From Falciphora oryzae (taxonomy: Eukaryota; Ascomycota; Sordariomycetes; Magnaporthales; Magnaporthaceae), in NCBI GenBank assembly GCA_000733355.1, contig JNVV01000023.1, positions 441,366 to 505,365 of the forward strand: DNA of 64,000 nt. The letters are read 5' to 3'. The position numbers and the translations under genes were made by a program. The notes under the pieces were generated by a model. The model was not told where the DNA came from, searched no databases, and worked only from the letters and a program-made list of their open reading frames with translations. Of this stretch, positions 21,191 to 31,891 are shown piece after piece (the stretch's first letter is position 1; every line of letters begins with the position of its first letter).

Positions 21191-24100
21191 AAAAAGGCTA
21201 AAATCGCTAGCCTCACCTCAAAAGCCCCGAGCGAACCACGAATTTTTAAACTATTAAATTCGGAATTGGACGATGACTGTTGACAACCATCGACCGTCGC
21301 TGCTGCACGAAGGCCTTTAACGGATAGGGAACTCGTAAAGCCAATCCTTCGCATGTACATACGGGCGAGGGGATCGAAGGAAATACCTGTTCGGGTCCTT
21401 TTAAACGGAAGCAGCGATACGAAGGTCATATCGGACAAAATAGCGAAGCAACTTCCGGGTCACCTGGTTAACAAAGCTATCCCTCGCGTAATAACCTCCT
21501 TTTCAGGGAAAATCGAACCAAAGGCCGGAAAGCAACTAGTTATCGACGTTACCCTCTGGCACAAAACGCACTATTTTATAGAAACGTTCGAAATTAGTCC
21601 TACGGATCCAAATTGCGATATTATCCTGCCTTTCGCATGGCAAAGGCAACACCCACCGCTAAGGTTACTAGATCGCGACCTTCGGGATATCCGGATGGAT
21701 TCGGACAAATGCCGGAAATGCAACAAGCCCCGGGCCCGAAAGCTACAAAATTTACGGCCGCCTAAAGGCTTACGCCTTCGGGAGAATATAAAAACAATCG
21801 AGCCTGCGATTATTGCCGCTATTAAATACGGGCACGGTATCTTTTCCTTTAAGGAAGTAACTAAAGCAAATTCGGACGGCCTCAAATCGGTGCCACAGGA
21901 ATTTAGGGAATTTCTCCCTATTATAACGGAAGCGGCTGCCACCCGTTTTCCCGATCATTAGCTTTGGGACCACGAAATTCACTTTAAAAAAGGAGCTCAA
22001 TTAACCCATAGCCTTTTGTACCTAATAAGCTAAAAGGAATTGGATATTTTAAAGCCGTAGTTGGAAAAGCAGGTACGAATTGGTCGGGCTAGGCCATGCA
22101 AAACTGCTAACAGTTCGCCCCTTATGTTCGCAAAAAAAAACCCCCTCGATCCTTTAAAGGTGGTGGTCGACTATAAGGACGTAAACGTTAAAACGATTCC
22201 GATTTGGTGCCCTATCCCGTTTATTACGAAACTTTAGGATCGATTTCGGAATGCCAAATGGAAAACGAAAATCGACCTTAAAACCGGGTTTAACCTAATT
22301 CGGATAAAGAAAAGGCACGAATGGCTTACGGCTTTCCGCTGCAAATACGGCGTTTTTAAGTTTACGGTTATGCTTATAGGCCTTATTAACGCCCCCGCTA
22401 CCTTTTAAAGCATAATAAACCATATTTTTATAGATTTTATCGATGCCGGGCTTTTCGTATATTTGGATAACCTCCTAATATACGCAAAAACCAAAGAATA
22501 ATACGATAGTTTAATAAAGGAGGTATTTTGCCGTTTTACCAAACATAACCTGGCCGTAGCCCTTTGCAAATGCGTTTAGGAGGTACACGAAATCGAGTTC
22601 TTTGGTTACATAATAGGACCCGAAAGCATCGCAATATCCAAGGATAAGGTTAATGCTATCATCTAATAAAAGGCCCCCAATTGCTTTAAAGATTCCCAAT
22701 CGTTCGTCGGCTTTGCCAACTTTTACAAAAGGTTTATTAAGGGGTTTTTAGGAATCGTTAGGCCTATAACGACGGCTAACGCTTTGCTTAAAAGCTAATA
22801 GCGATAGACCCCCGAAATGGAACAGGCTTTCGAAGCCTTTAAAGTCGCTTTCGTTTCGCTTTCGATATTCCGGCATTTCGATCCGTTTTTCCCGGCGCAA
22901 ATCGAAATAAACGCTTCGAACTTTGCCTTTGGAAGGGTGTTATTTTAAAGGGACCCCGAAACTAATAAACTGCACCCCGTTGCTTTCTATTTACGCAAAA
23001 TGTCGCCTACCGAAATCAATTATAAAATCCACGATAAAGAACTTTTAGCGGTCGTCGATTGTTTCGTTAGGTGGAGGTATTACCTCGAAAGGGTAAAGCA
23101 CCGGATAAAGGTTTATACGGATTACCGGAACTTTAAATATTTCCTAACGGCCAAAGTCCTTAATCGAAAGCAAGCCAAATAGGCACAACAACTGGCTAGT
23201 TATTAGTTTATAATTAACTACCGGCTAGGAAAGCAAAATAAAAAGGCCGATATGCTATTAAAATTACCCTAATACAAGCCTAAAAAAGGGGGAATAAAAA
23301 TTAACCGATTACGACGATCTTGCAAAAAAAAACACTTCCCAACAAAAATTTCGGCCCTGGAAGGATAAGGAAATAACCCCATAGAAAAAGCTTTGCCGTA
23401 AAAAGCACCTTTTTTCCTCTTATCCCTAAACCGGCTTTGCAATATTCCAGTCCTAAAGTGGGCTACGGAATTTACTAACAAAATTAAGCAAGCTGGTATA
23501 TCGGATCCCGAATATTAAAGTCGCTTCCAAAAGCCCGAAAAGGGTAAAAAAGTAAAAGATAGCCTCTTTTATTATAAGGAAAAATTATGGGTGCCAACGG
23601 AGGCTTTGCAAAAAGAAATCCTCGAGTCCGAATATGATATAAAAGTCGCTGGATATATAGGTATGGATAAAACCTTTAAGTTAATTACTCGGCACTTTTA
23701 ATGGCCTAATATCGAAGCAAAAGTCCGGGAATACGTAAAGGGATGCCTGGAGTGCCAACGCAATAAGGCCCTAAAGCATGCCCCCTTTAGACCCCTATAA
23801 CCTATGGAGCTGCATTACCAGCCCTGGAAAACGGTAGCTATAAATTTTATTACGGACCTCCCTTTAAGCGATGGGTGCGATTTAATTTGGGTAATGGTAA
23901 ACCCTTTTACCAAAATGGCGCATTTCGTCCCCCTTAAAATCGAGGGTAAGAAGTCGGATAACTTTATCCGCATTTTCGCCAAAAAATACTAGCGATTGCA
24001 CGGTGTGCCTTTAAATATTATCTTTAATAGAAATTCCAGATTTACGAGCTACTTATGGAAAGATTTCCTCCGTTTGGTAGGCATTAAGCCAAAAATAAGC

Positions 24101-24960
24101 ACTGCCTTTTATCCCTAAACGGATGGACAAATCGAAAGGCTTAACCAAAACCTGGAGGCCTACTTTAAGTTTTTCGTAAATTACGAAATGACCAATTGGG
24201 TTGAGCTATTACTTACGGCGGAATTTGCTTATAATAATATATTTTCGGCAAATACCTCCATCATTCCCTTTTTCGCCAACTACGGGTACCACCCAGCTTC
24301 TAATAATCCCCTTCTCCCAGGACGAGTACGCAATCCAGCAAGCCAACTCTACCGGCATTAGATAACCCAGGTGCACGAAAAAGCCAAACAATACCTCGAA
24401 AAAGCCCGGGAACGAATAAAGCATTGGGCCGACAAAAGGAAAAGCCCTTCGCCGGTCCTTACCGAAAAACAGTTCGTTATATTAAACGCCTGGCATATAA
24501 AAACCCGTCGCCCCGCTAAAAAACTCGATGCCAAAATGCTCGGGCCCTTCCGGATCTTTAAGGTTATTTCTCCTACGGCGGTACGACTGGCCCTGCCTAA
24601 AACCTGGAAAATCTATAACGCTTTCCACGTATCCCTTATCAAACCCTACCGCTTTGGCACTCAGGTACGACCTGACCCTGACCAGGTATTGCGGGAGGCC
24701 CCCTCGGTTATAGGAAATTTCGTTATAAAAAAGGTTATGGATTCTATGGATACAGGCGGGAAGGTTCGTTACCTTATCCGATGGGAAAATTACCTACGAA
24801 AAAAGGATTGAACGTGGGAACCTTAGGAGCATTTCGATACCGACGGATTTAAGCAATACGTTGTTGCCTTTCATCGGCTTAACCCCGATAAACTTAGGGA
24901 CCCCCGCGTGCCACAAGATATAGGCACGGCCGCATTCCTTAAACGGGCTTTAAAAGGTTT
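21190..24960 (+). pseudogene. Gypsy pol region (PR, RT, RH, IN, chromodomain)
   Basis: An aspartic-protease-like segment (VLLNGSSDTKVISDKIA, about 21390) has lost the catalytic DSG/DTG. The reverse transcriptase runs from about 22150 (DLKTGFNLIRIKKRHEWLTA) to a catalytic box read as VYLDNLLIYA at 22457-22486, where YxDD is expected, so D has become N. RNase H follows ([26 protein letters not shown], 23010-23150). Integrase has its zinc finger (GYIGMDKTF; CLECQRNK, about 23650-23770) and core (WKTVAINFITDLP; TDGQIERLNQNLEAYF). A GPF-like module (MLGPFRIFKVIS, about 24536) and a chromodomain (VRYLIRWENYLRKKD.TWEP.EHF, 24755-24840) end it. The chromodomain places it with chromoviruses, which target heterochromatin. 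Many RIP stops. Confidence 0.85.
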
Positions 24961-24989
24961 CAAAACGCGCTTTAGGAAAAGGAGGATAA

Positions 24990-25274
24990 TGTCACACGGA
25001 AAAACCTGTGGACTCACCTAATCGGCCCCACAGAAGGTCCGGGAACCGGTATAGGTGCCTAACGGCCCCGAGGCCCAAAAGCCGAAGGCCGGAAGGGCAG
25101 TGTGAATCATGTACTCGATACTTCGCACAAATCACAGGGTGGTTTATATAAACCCTGCCATCTCCTATATCTTCCATAAGAGATTCCTTCTTCCTTAAGC
25201 ATCTTTTGAGCCTATAGAAAGATTATCTGCAATATAGAGATCCTTCTCCAAGCCGTTTTTAACCCTTTGTTACA
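24990..25274 (+). repeat. 3' LTR of the gypsy element
   Basis: 285 bp, identical in length to the 5' LTR, preceded by the polypurine tract and followed by the CCGAT duplication. Confidence 0.92.
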
Positions 25275-25491
25275 CCGATTTAGGGGGTTACTTACTATCG
25301 ATAAGGTACGAAATGTTCTGGACCAGCAAGAGCTGGATGAATAGTTATAGTAAAAAATGCGCGATTAAGGGGGTTAAAAAAAGAGGGCGACAACGATTCG
25401 TTGGCGATGCGGCACGTGCGGCAAGACCGGACATAATGCGCGCATTTGTTAGGAGGAAGTAGAAATGTCCGATGTATACAGCTCCGAGTAG
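25275..25491 (+). pseudogene. Pogo transposase, piece 3 (C-terminal zinc knuckle)
   Basis: After the second CCGAT copy (25275-25279) the frame resumes as GLLTIDKVRNVLDQQELDE and ends with a CCHC knuckle, CGTCGKTGHNARIC, and a short acidic tail stopping at TAG 25489-25491. Pogo-type transposases of ascomycetes commonly end in such a knuckle. The rest of the element, to the terminal repeat at 25598, is about 110 bp of flanking sequence. Confidence 0.75.
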
Positions 25492-25600
25492 TTTGAATGG
25501 ATTCCTAGCGTTGTTGGGTTGGCATGCGCGTCGATTGACCGGAGGTTGGGTGTGGGTGCGCGATTCGGTGGTTTGCGCGACTCGGTGGTGAACCACGTTA

Positions 25601-25982
25601 CCTTTCTTTTGAAAGTCGGGAATGAACATGAGCTGCATATTCTGAAGCCACAAGCCGTTGTTGCTGTCACAGGCTGCAGGGAGAAATCGAAGCCGGATGG
25701 GGGCCGGTGCGTGCCCTGCACTCTGGTTATCTACCAGGTACTATCTGGAAGGGTCATGTCATCTGCCCGCCTGCCAGGCTCCCATGCAGTCTGGATCCTC
25801 TTTGGGAGCCAGCAGAAGTGCCTGGACGCGTCGGGCAGCCCGACGTGTACGTGCGGTGCATATTGGTTTGAATGCAGCCAGAAAATACTCGCAGAATGTG
25901 ATTCTGGGTGCATTTTTGTGGCAGTGTGCGAGTGGACGAAAAAGTAACTAATGATGCTCGGATTTCACGAGGTCAAGTGGTA
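25601..25982. other. Boundary of the repeat island; no gene seen
   Basis: Immediately right of the pogo terminal repeat (TA at 25599-25600) the DNA becomes balanced in composition and no longer shows repeat text. Open frames here (for example 25519-25947, +) overlap the transposon end and have no recognisable features. Confidence 0.5.
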
Positions 25983-26638
25983 TCAAATAACAATAAAACC
26001 TGCAATAATAGAACAGCCCTTTATCCTCGTAGCGCAAAAAAGAACCATGCCAAATGTGTGCTTTAATAAATCCAACAGCTCTGTGGTGCCCCCATCACAA
26101 TATGCCCTTTCAGGAGCGTCAGGGGTAGTGGCCTTGAGCGTATCCCGGAGAACCGGGAGATATTGAGGAAAGAAACGCTCGTCACTCGTCAGGGACGACG
26201 ACTGGCATAATCTTTCACGACTCTTCTTGGCAGGATGGAGACAATGGTCAACAACCACCTGCATTAATGCAGATTCTGCGGGTTGGAGGATATCATACTG
26301 TTGGCAAAGTAAACAGCCCTTGCTTCGTAGACGTCGGCCCTCGGTTTTGCGGCTTTGCTCACGTCGGTGTCCCTTTTCTGCTTGGTGCTGGAGCTCGACT
26401 TTTTGGAGCCCCTGAGGGCCGACAGCCAACTCTTCTTGCTGGCTACGGTGTCGGCGCCGTTCGTCTGGGTCGTCATGACGGAGCTTGCCGAACTTGCGAG
26501 GGCAGCCGGTGCGGCGGCTGGGGATGACTTGGACTTGGTACCGGAGGCTGATGGGGCTGAGGGGAAGCCCTCTGGAGTCCAAGGCGTAGGGGTGGTCGGT
26601 CCGAGGGAGAGGACGGGAGCGTGGTGCGATGGAGCCAT
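25983..26638 (-). CDS. Small hypothetical protein, probably two exons
   Basis: ATG 26638 opens a Ser/Ala/Pro/Lys-rich frame (MAPSHHAPVLSLGPTTPTP...). A candidate 56-nt intron at 26259-26314 (GTTTAC...TTAATGCAG) joins it in phase 0 to an exon reading VVVDHCLHPAKKSRERL and DERFFPQYLPVLRDTLKAT, with its stop at 25983, giving 199 aa. Without splicing the first frame would stop at 26264 (124 aa). The N-terminal half looks disordered and basic; there is no signal peptide or membrane segment. I do not recognise it. The weak donor makes the model uncertain. It lies next to the transposon boundary, so its 3' end could have been altered by the insertion. Confidence 0.4.
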
Positions 26639-27861
26639 TGTGTTGTTTTCAGGTGGGTGTCGTATGTGTTTGAACAGATGAGCTATGCAGCCAGGTGTCT
26701 AGGTATGTTGCGGGCGCGGACTCGTTTATAGTTTTGGCTATGCGGTGATGGAGGGTTGTTGCTCGTTGGTATTCAAGGTGATAGATGAGATTGTCGCTGT
26801 GGGTTCGAGATGGGCTTGGAGGATGTACTGCTAGCAGAGGAAACAGCTGCCTCAGGTGGAAGCAGGCCAGGGAAGTTTTTATACTTGATGATTGATATGA
26901 CGCATGCCGTCAGGAGGCTTGTGACTCTGAAAGCGAGGCTTTGCACCGCAGCAGACAGCCATCCATTCCGAGAGCCGATGGCGGTACCCTGGGAATATGC
27001 CGGGCAGTGCCTGTTGAGAACCGTGGGCATTGATTTAGAGTCACCTCTTCTCGGCTAACTCGACATCTGCCCCGCCGAGGCCCACCATGGAGACCTTGAC
27101 CTGGACATTGGTGGCCCTGCTTTCCTTTCTCCGACACTTGGAGGCCTAATTCCGAGCTCAATAGGCGACCAGATGATTGGCTAGGCTAGATATTCGATGC
27201 CATTCTGATGGGGTCGGGGTCTGGATCGGATCCCTTTTTCTGGGCGCAGCTCTTCCATTGTCTGCGGATATCGAACGTGTTTCCCTCCAAAAAAACGACG
27301 TCTGTGATGGATGCAGCCACCACCAACGTGTGCAAGCCCGCCCCGCATCTTCTGAAAAAAACGAGCCACACAAGCCCGAATTAGTCAATCGGCCTCTGTC
27401 AGCAGACTGCAGCCCCTGCATCGCTGCATCGTCTCCGGCGCCGGCTGTCAGACTCGCATTTCGATTGCGCCGAGCCTGCTGTGCAGTCGTTTCCCCTAAC
27501 CCCAGCGACTTTGGGCCTTTCAACCGTCCAACCTTGGAGCCGAGCACCGAGCACCGAACAAGATGCCGCTCCACCTACGTCTTGTTGTCGCGATGCCATA
27601 TCCTGTCTTGCTGGCGCAATCTGTTAGTTCGAGGCGCTGATTTTTTAATTCATGGTGGTTCTCGTTCAGTCCTGGCGGCTTCCATTCCATCTCCTTTCGT
27701 TGAGCCGCAAAGCCGTCGATTGGACCCGACCTCAATCCATTCTCCGCGCACAAGGCACCCATCCAGCAAAGACTTCCTAATCGAGCGCCGACAATATCTG
27801 CGCCTCCTTTGCCAAGTGGCGGAGACACCACGACGCGCGTGGTCATCCGAGTGTCGTTGCA
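26639..27861. promoter_or_regulatory. Divergent intergenic region, no gene seen
   Basis: 1.2 kb between the hypothetical gene (-) and the Zn2Cys6 regulator (+), which point away from each other, so it should hold both promoters. Open frames on both strands (for example 27177-27878, +) have no domain or consistent coding character and overlap the regulator's start. Confidence 0.5.
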
Positions 27862-30611
27862 ATGGAGCCAAGACCTAACGCCGTTCCGAGCTCGGTCCCG
27901 CGCCGGCGCAACGGTCGCCAGCAGGCATGGTGCGTTAGTCGGAGCCCTCCTTTCTCCAGCTTCTCCTGCAGCAGGCTGCTTGAAGCCCTCCCTACCAGCC
28001 CATCTGCCAAGGTGACTCACCCCCTGGCTAGTGCAGCCCGCTGATGCGTCACGAATCCGCAGCGAGCCATGTCGCAAGCGCAAGCTCGCATGCGACCACT
28101 CCCTGCCCTCCTGCCAGAGATGCAGGCGCAGGAATGCCGAGGCTGGCTGCGTCTACCTGATCGCCGACCCGGCCTCTAGCAGCGCCTCTCGGAGGTCGAC
28201 CATCTCCGCCAGGGCCGCGCCACCGGATCGCCACACGCCATCGTCGGCAAGGCCTGCCGCTCCGTCGCCGAGGCGCGCTCCGTCCGGCTCTGGTGTCGAT
28301 GGGACTCGCGAAGAGAGCCCGACCCCCATGTCTCCTCCTACCAGTGGCTGTGACTCGCCGGGCTACCTGGGCCCGACGAGCTTCTCGGCCGTCTTTGCAG
28401 AGGCCGGCGGCCAGTTCACCAGCTCATCAGCGGCTCAGCAGCAACAGTTAGCCTACATCAACAACATACAACAGTGGACTCCCCCGTCGACCGGTCCCCG
28501 TGGTCGCTCTGAGCCGACTACCACTGCCGAGTCGACCCCCGCCACGGGCACGGCGATATGCCCGTACAGGATGGAAGAGTACATACGCGTGCTCAGGACC
28601 ATCCCCCCGCCCGAGACCGGCAAGCTCTTGTACGACCGCAACTTCAGCCCCATGGACGGATGGGTGAGGCCTGCCATGGAACACATCATTGCCTCGATCT
28701 GGGACGCGTTCGGCGACTACCTAGCCAGCCGCTCTCGGAAAAGCCTAGCTGCCCTGGCTGAGATTATCTGCGCCAACTCGTCGACCACTCTTGACGAGGA
28801 CATCCACGAGCCCCAAGACTGGCTTGCATCGTTTTCGGGCCGGAATCTACGCTGGGAGTCGCTTGGTATAGCCTTTATTGTCTACGCACTCGGCGCCCTT
28901 GAGTACACCCCCGCAGAGTATGCTATGCACGCTAGGCTGGAGGGCGCCGATACCGTCGACCCGCGCCAGCTCATGCTGATGTACAAAGAGTGCGCCACCA
29001 AATGCGGCGAGTTCTGCAAGGACAACGGGGCCAACTCGCTTCTGCTGTGTCTGTCGTACGAGAATGGCATTCTCGAGTCTATGGTCTCCAGTGATACGAG
29101 TAGGTCCCTAGGTTCATCAGTTGTCGCCGGGGGAGTGTCTCGGCTTGTTGCACCTCTAACAGCCCCTCCTATTCCATCGCAGGTCTCCGATGCGCCGTCA
29201 TGATGTCAGAGACAGCCGCCCTGTGCTCGTATCTCGGCATGCACGTGGACCCCGCCCACGACCGGGCAGACAAGAAGCCGTCTATATCGTACGAGGCCCG
29301 GCGGCGGCTCTTCTACGGTATTATGACGGTCGACAAGGCCGCCGCCATCGTGACGGGCCGCCCGCCGCTCATCAGTCGCCGGTACATATCGACCCAACTA
29401 CCCTTAGACGTGACCAACGAAGAGCTCATGGAGAGCCGCAGCAGCCTCATCCGGGTAGCGGCCGGGCTGGACTCCAATGGGTGGAGCCGCCACGGCATCA
29501 TAACGCCCGTCAAGTATATGCGCGCCCGCATCAAGTCGGCCCTCGTCCGGGACGAGATTCTCGAGATCGCCCTTGGTGGACCCAATGTGCGCCTCAACTA
29601 CGAGCAGCTGGCCAGCCTCAAGGAGAAGGAGCTACGCCAGACAGCCCAGGTGCCTGAGGTCCTGGTCTGGAAGGCCGACGACATCCATGATACGAGCGTC
29701 AGCGTCATGGAGCTGTACGGCAAGATCATGGTGCGCCTCGAGCACCTGCAGAACATGTTTTTCCTCGAGCGCCTGCTTGGCCGCACTTGGCCACCGCCAT
29801 CGTCGGCCCAGAGCACAGCAACGGCCCCGCCGCCCCTGATATCGTCAGAGCTGTTGACCGTCAGCGTCGAGATTGTGACGCTGACCGTCACGCTCTGGAC
29901 GCACCGCGACCGTGTGGCTGGACTACATCGCGACTTTCAGTGGCTTGTAAGTGCGCCTGCCCCTTTTCCGATGGACTCGTTTGTGAGTATTCCGTTGCTG
30001 CCTTTGCCCTCCCGTTCCTCCACTTGTCCCGGGCTATCGCTGACGCGGTTTGCCCCCTCCCTCTGTAATAGGTCATATCGTACGCAGCGCCGGCCGGTGG
30101 CGTCCTCTGCATGGAGCTGCTCAGGCTATCCCAGCAGCAACAGCATGCCCAGGCCCCGCGGAGGGACGACACCAACCCCACCATTTCACGGTCCAACATG
30201 ATCCTGCAGCTCAGCCTGCTGGTTGGTTTCCTCGGCTGGACGGGCCCGAATGCGGCCAACGCCAGGCTATGCGCCGCCGTCAAGGAGGCCATCCAGCGCG
30301 TGCTGAACCAGGTGCTGGACACACCCCCGCCTGCGGTGCCGGCGGCGGCGGCGTCGGCGCCTCCTACAGGCTTGTCTAGCGACCCTGCAGGTGCTGGTAA
30401 TAACAGTAGTGGCGGGAATGGCCGGGCGGACGATGCGGCAGGGTTTGTGCAGCAACAGCAACAGCAGAACCCACAGGAGTTCGGCGTTGCGGGCCTGCTG
30501 CCGCAGATACACGACTTTGGCTTCAGCACTGACATCACAGAATTCTTCAATTTTGAGCTGCTGGACACGTTTGACTTCCTACGCCCCGAGTATCCCGATT
30601 TCCAGAGCTAG
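27862..30611 (+). CDS. Zn2Cys6 transcription factor with fungal-specific regulatory domain
   Basis: Four exons: 27862-27929, 28063-29099, 29183-29946 and 30072-30611, giving 802 aa. The first intron (GTGCGT...CCGCAG) splits the codon of the first zinc Cys. Spliced, the cluster is C23-x2-C26-x6-C33-x6-C40-x2-C43-x8-C52 with the CRKRKLACD signature, a binuclear zinc DNA-binding domain. Ser/Pro/Gln-rich linkers follow, then the fungal transcription-factor middle region (KECATKCGEFCKDNGANSLL; ESMVSSDTS joined across intron 2 to LRCAVMMSETAALC; SYEARRRLFYGIMTVD). The C-terminus is Gln-rich and ends FDFLRPEYPDFQS, a possible acidic/aromatic activation segment. Introns 2 (GTAGGT, 83 bp) and 3 (GTAAGT...TAATAG, 125 bp) keep frame. 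It acts in the nucleus; the target is unknown and no cluster surrounds it. Confidence 0.88.
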
Positions 30612-31579
30612 TAATTCCTTTGTTCAACGGGCACACTCAGGCGATGGTTCAAATGTCACAAGTAAGGGAGCGGCCCAACTCAGCCCAAGAGGTGGGCGAG
30701 CCTGAACGCAAGCGCAAAAACACTGCCCCGACCCAACCCACATCGCGGTGCGTTGCCGGGAGCTGCCATTGACGACGGGAGCTCCGGTCGGATGCCTGAC
30801 CCGATGATCGCATGCCGTTTGGAGTGTGGTACCACGTTACTTGGAGCACAGCGTGAAGACGTGCAGGAATCCATCGAATTAAGTCGAGTGTCCGGCCATG
30901 TTCTCCACAAGAGACCTCATGGTAGGTGGCTGCGGGGTGCTTGGCGCAGGGCCAGGAAGGCTGCCTACCGCCGGGGTCCAGAGCAAGCCTCGCAAGAAGC
31001 CCAGAGTCGGGTGATATGCAATCTAGATGGTAGTTTGCTACGTCTTTTGCGTGTAAAGGGGCCTTAAGGTTATATTATTTACGAAAAATGTAACCCGCTA
31101 TTAGCTTTTGGCCACCCAACCAGCTTTTAATATTTCCTTGGCAGAAGCTGTCACGCTTGCCCACCCTTTGCGGCTTGTTGAGCTTGCCCATGCAGGCCTG
31201 CGTGTGCAGGGGAAGGCGGATGGATTTCCTCGACAGCATAGCTCCGTCTGCGGCCACCCCCTCGAGTGCCGCTGACGGGAGCTCCAAGCTCCTGAAGATG
31301 AAAGGGATCCCAGAATTTATCCCTGATAAAAAGGAGCGGTTAGCTAGGTGAGAAACGAACCAAAAGTTGATCCCACTGCAAAGTGTCGTTTCTATTATGA
31401 ATGGTGATCTAAAAGCGCCAGAGACGGCCCGGCCCCCAGGGGCCAGCCGCGGTAACCCAACGCCGGTGCTGCCGTGGATGCCGCGGCCACCCACTTCTCC
31501 CCTTTGAAAACGACAGATGCCGTAAGCCCCCGTCCCCTTCCCAATAATTTTTGACCTTGGCTCAAAGGATTGTAAAACC
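30612..31579. other. Intergenic region up to a scaffold gap; no gene seen
   Basis: About 970 bp downstream of the regulator. Short frames exist on both strands but none shows a domain or splice structure. Confidence 0.5.
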
Positions 31580-31823
31580 NNNNNNNNNNNNNNNNNNNNN
31601 NNNNNNNNNNNNNNNNNNNNNNNNNNNNNNNNNNNNNNNNNNNNNNNNNNNNNNNNNNNNNNNNNNNNNNNNNNNNNNNNNNNNNNNNNNNNNNNNNNNN
31701 NNNNNNNNNNNNNNNNNNNNNNNNNNNNNNNNNNNNNNNNNNNNNNNNNNNNNNNNNNNNNNNNNNNNNNNNNNNNNNNNNNNNNNNNNNNNNNNNNNNN
31801 NNNNNNNNNNNNNNNNNNNNNNN
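31580..31823. other. Scaffold gap (244 N)
   Basis: Run of N only; open frames that cross it are meaningless. Confidence 0.99.
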
Positions 31824-31891
31824 TCGCCACCGTCCTGACTACCTAGCTTCTGGTAACTCTTGTCCGGCTCTTTTTAACTGCGTGGCCGTCT

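Larger units (their letters stand above)
18381..25274 (+). mobile_element. Complete gypsy-type chromovirus retrotransposon, TSD CCGAT
   Basis: Two 285-bp LTRs (18381-18665 and 24990-25274) start TGTCACACGG and end TTACA, and the whole is flanked by CCGAT at 18376-18380 and 25275-25279. A polypurine tract (AGGAAAAGGAGGATAA) directly precedes the 3' LTR. The inside encodes Gag, protease, reverse transcriptase, RNase H, integrase and a C-terminal chromodomain, in gypsy order. The two LTRs differ at about 22 sites by my alignment, all transitions, so RIP rather than age explains the divergence. The element lies in the pogo transposase. A solo LTR of the family is at 4462-4756. Confidence 0.92.
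8219..25600 (+). mobile_element. Pogo-type DNA transposon remnant hosting the nested insertions
   Basis: The right end is the inverted repeat ending in GGTGGTGAACCACGT at 25598 followed by TA (25599-25600). This has the same terminal sequence (ACGTGGTTCAC inward from a TA) as the MITEs at 8655-17826. The body is a pogo-family transposase split by MITE A and by a gypsy element. The left end is missing: coding similarity starts at about 8219 inside the catalytic domain, so the N-terminal DNA-binding part and the left terminal repeat were lost or displaced. TA at both ends of each related insertion fits the Tc1/mariner/pogo superfamily. Confidence 0.75.

Noticed and set aside
25519..25951. Plus-strand open frames across the pogo end
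   Set aside because: They start inside the transposon terminal repeat, have no domain, and no splice structure supports them.
27177..27878. 233-codon plus-strand frame
   Set aside because: It overlaps the true start exon of the Zn2Cys6 gene in another frame; composition is typical of promoter DNA.
30829..30842. Possible footprint of the MITE tip (ACCACGTTA)
   Set aside because: Nine matching bases without flanking similarity can occur by chance.
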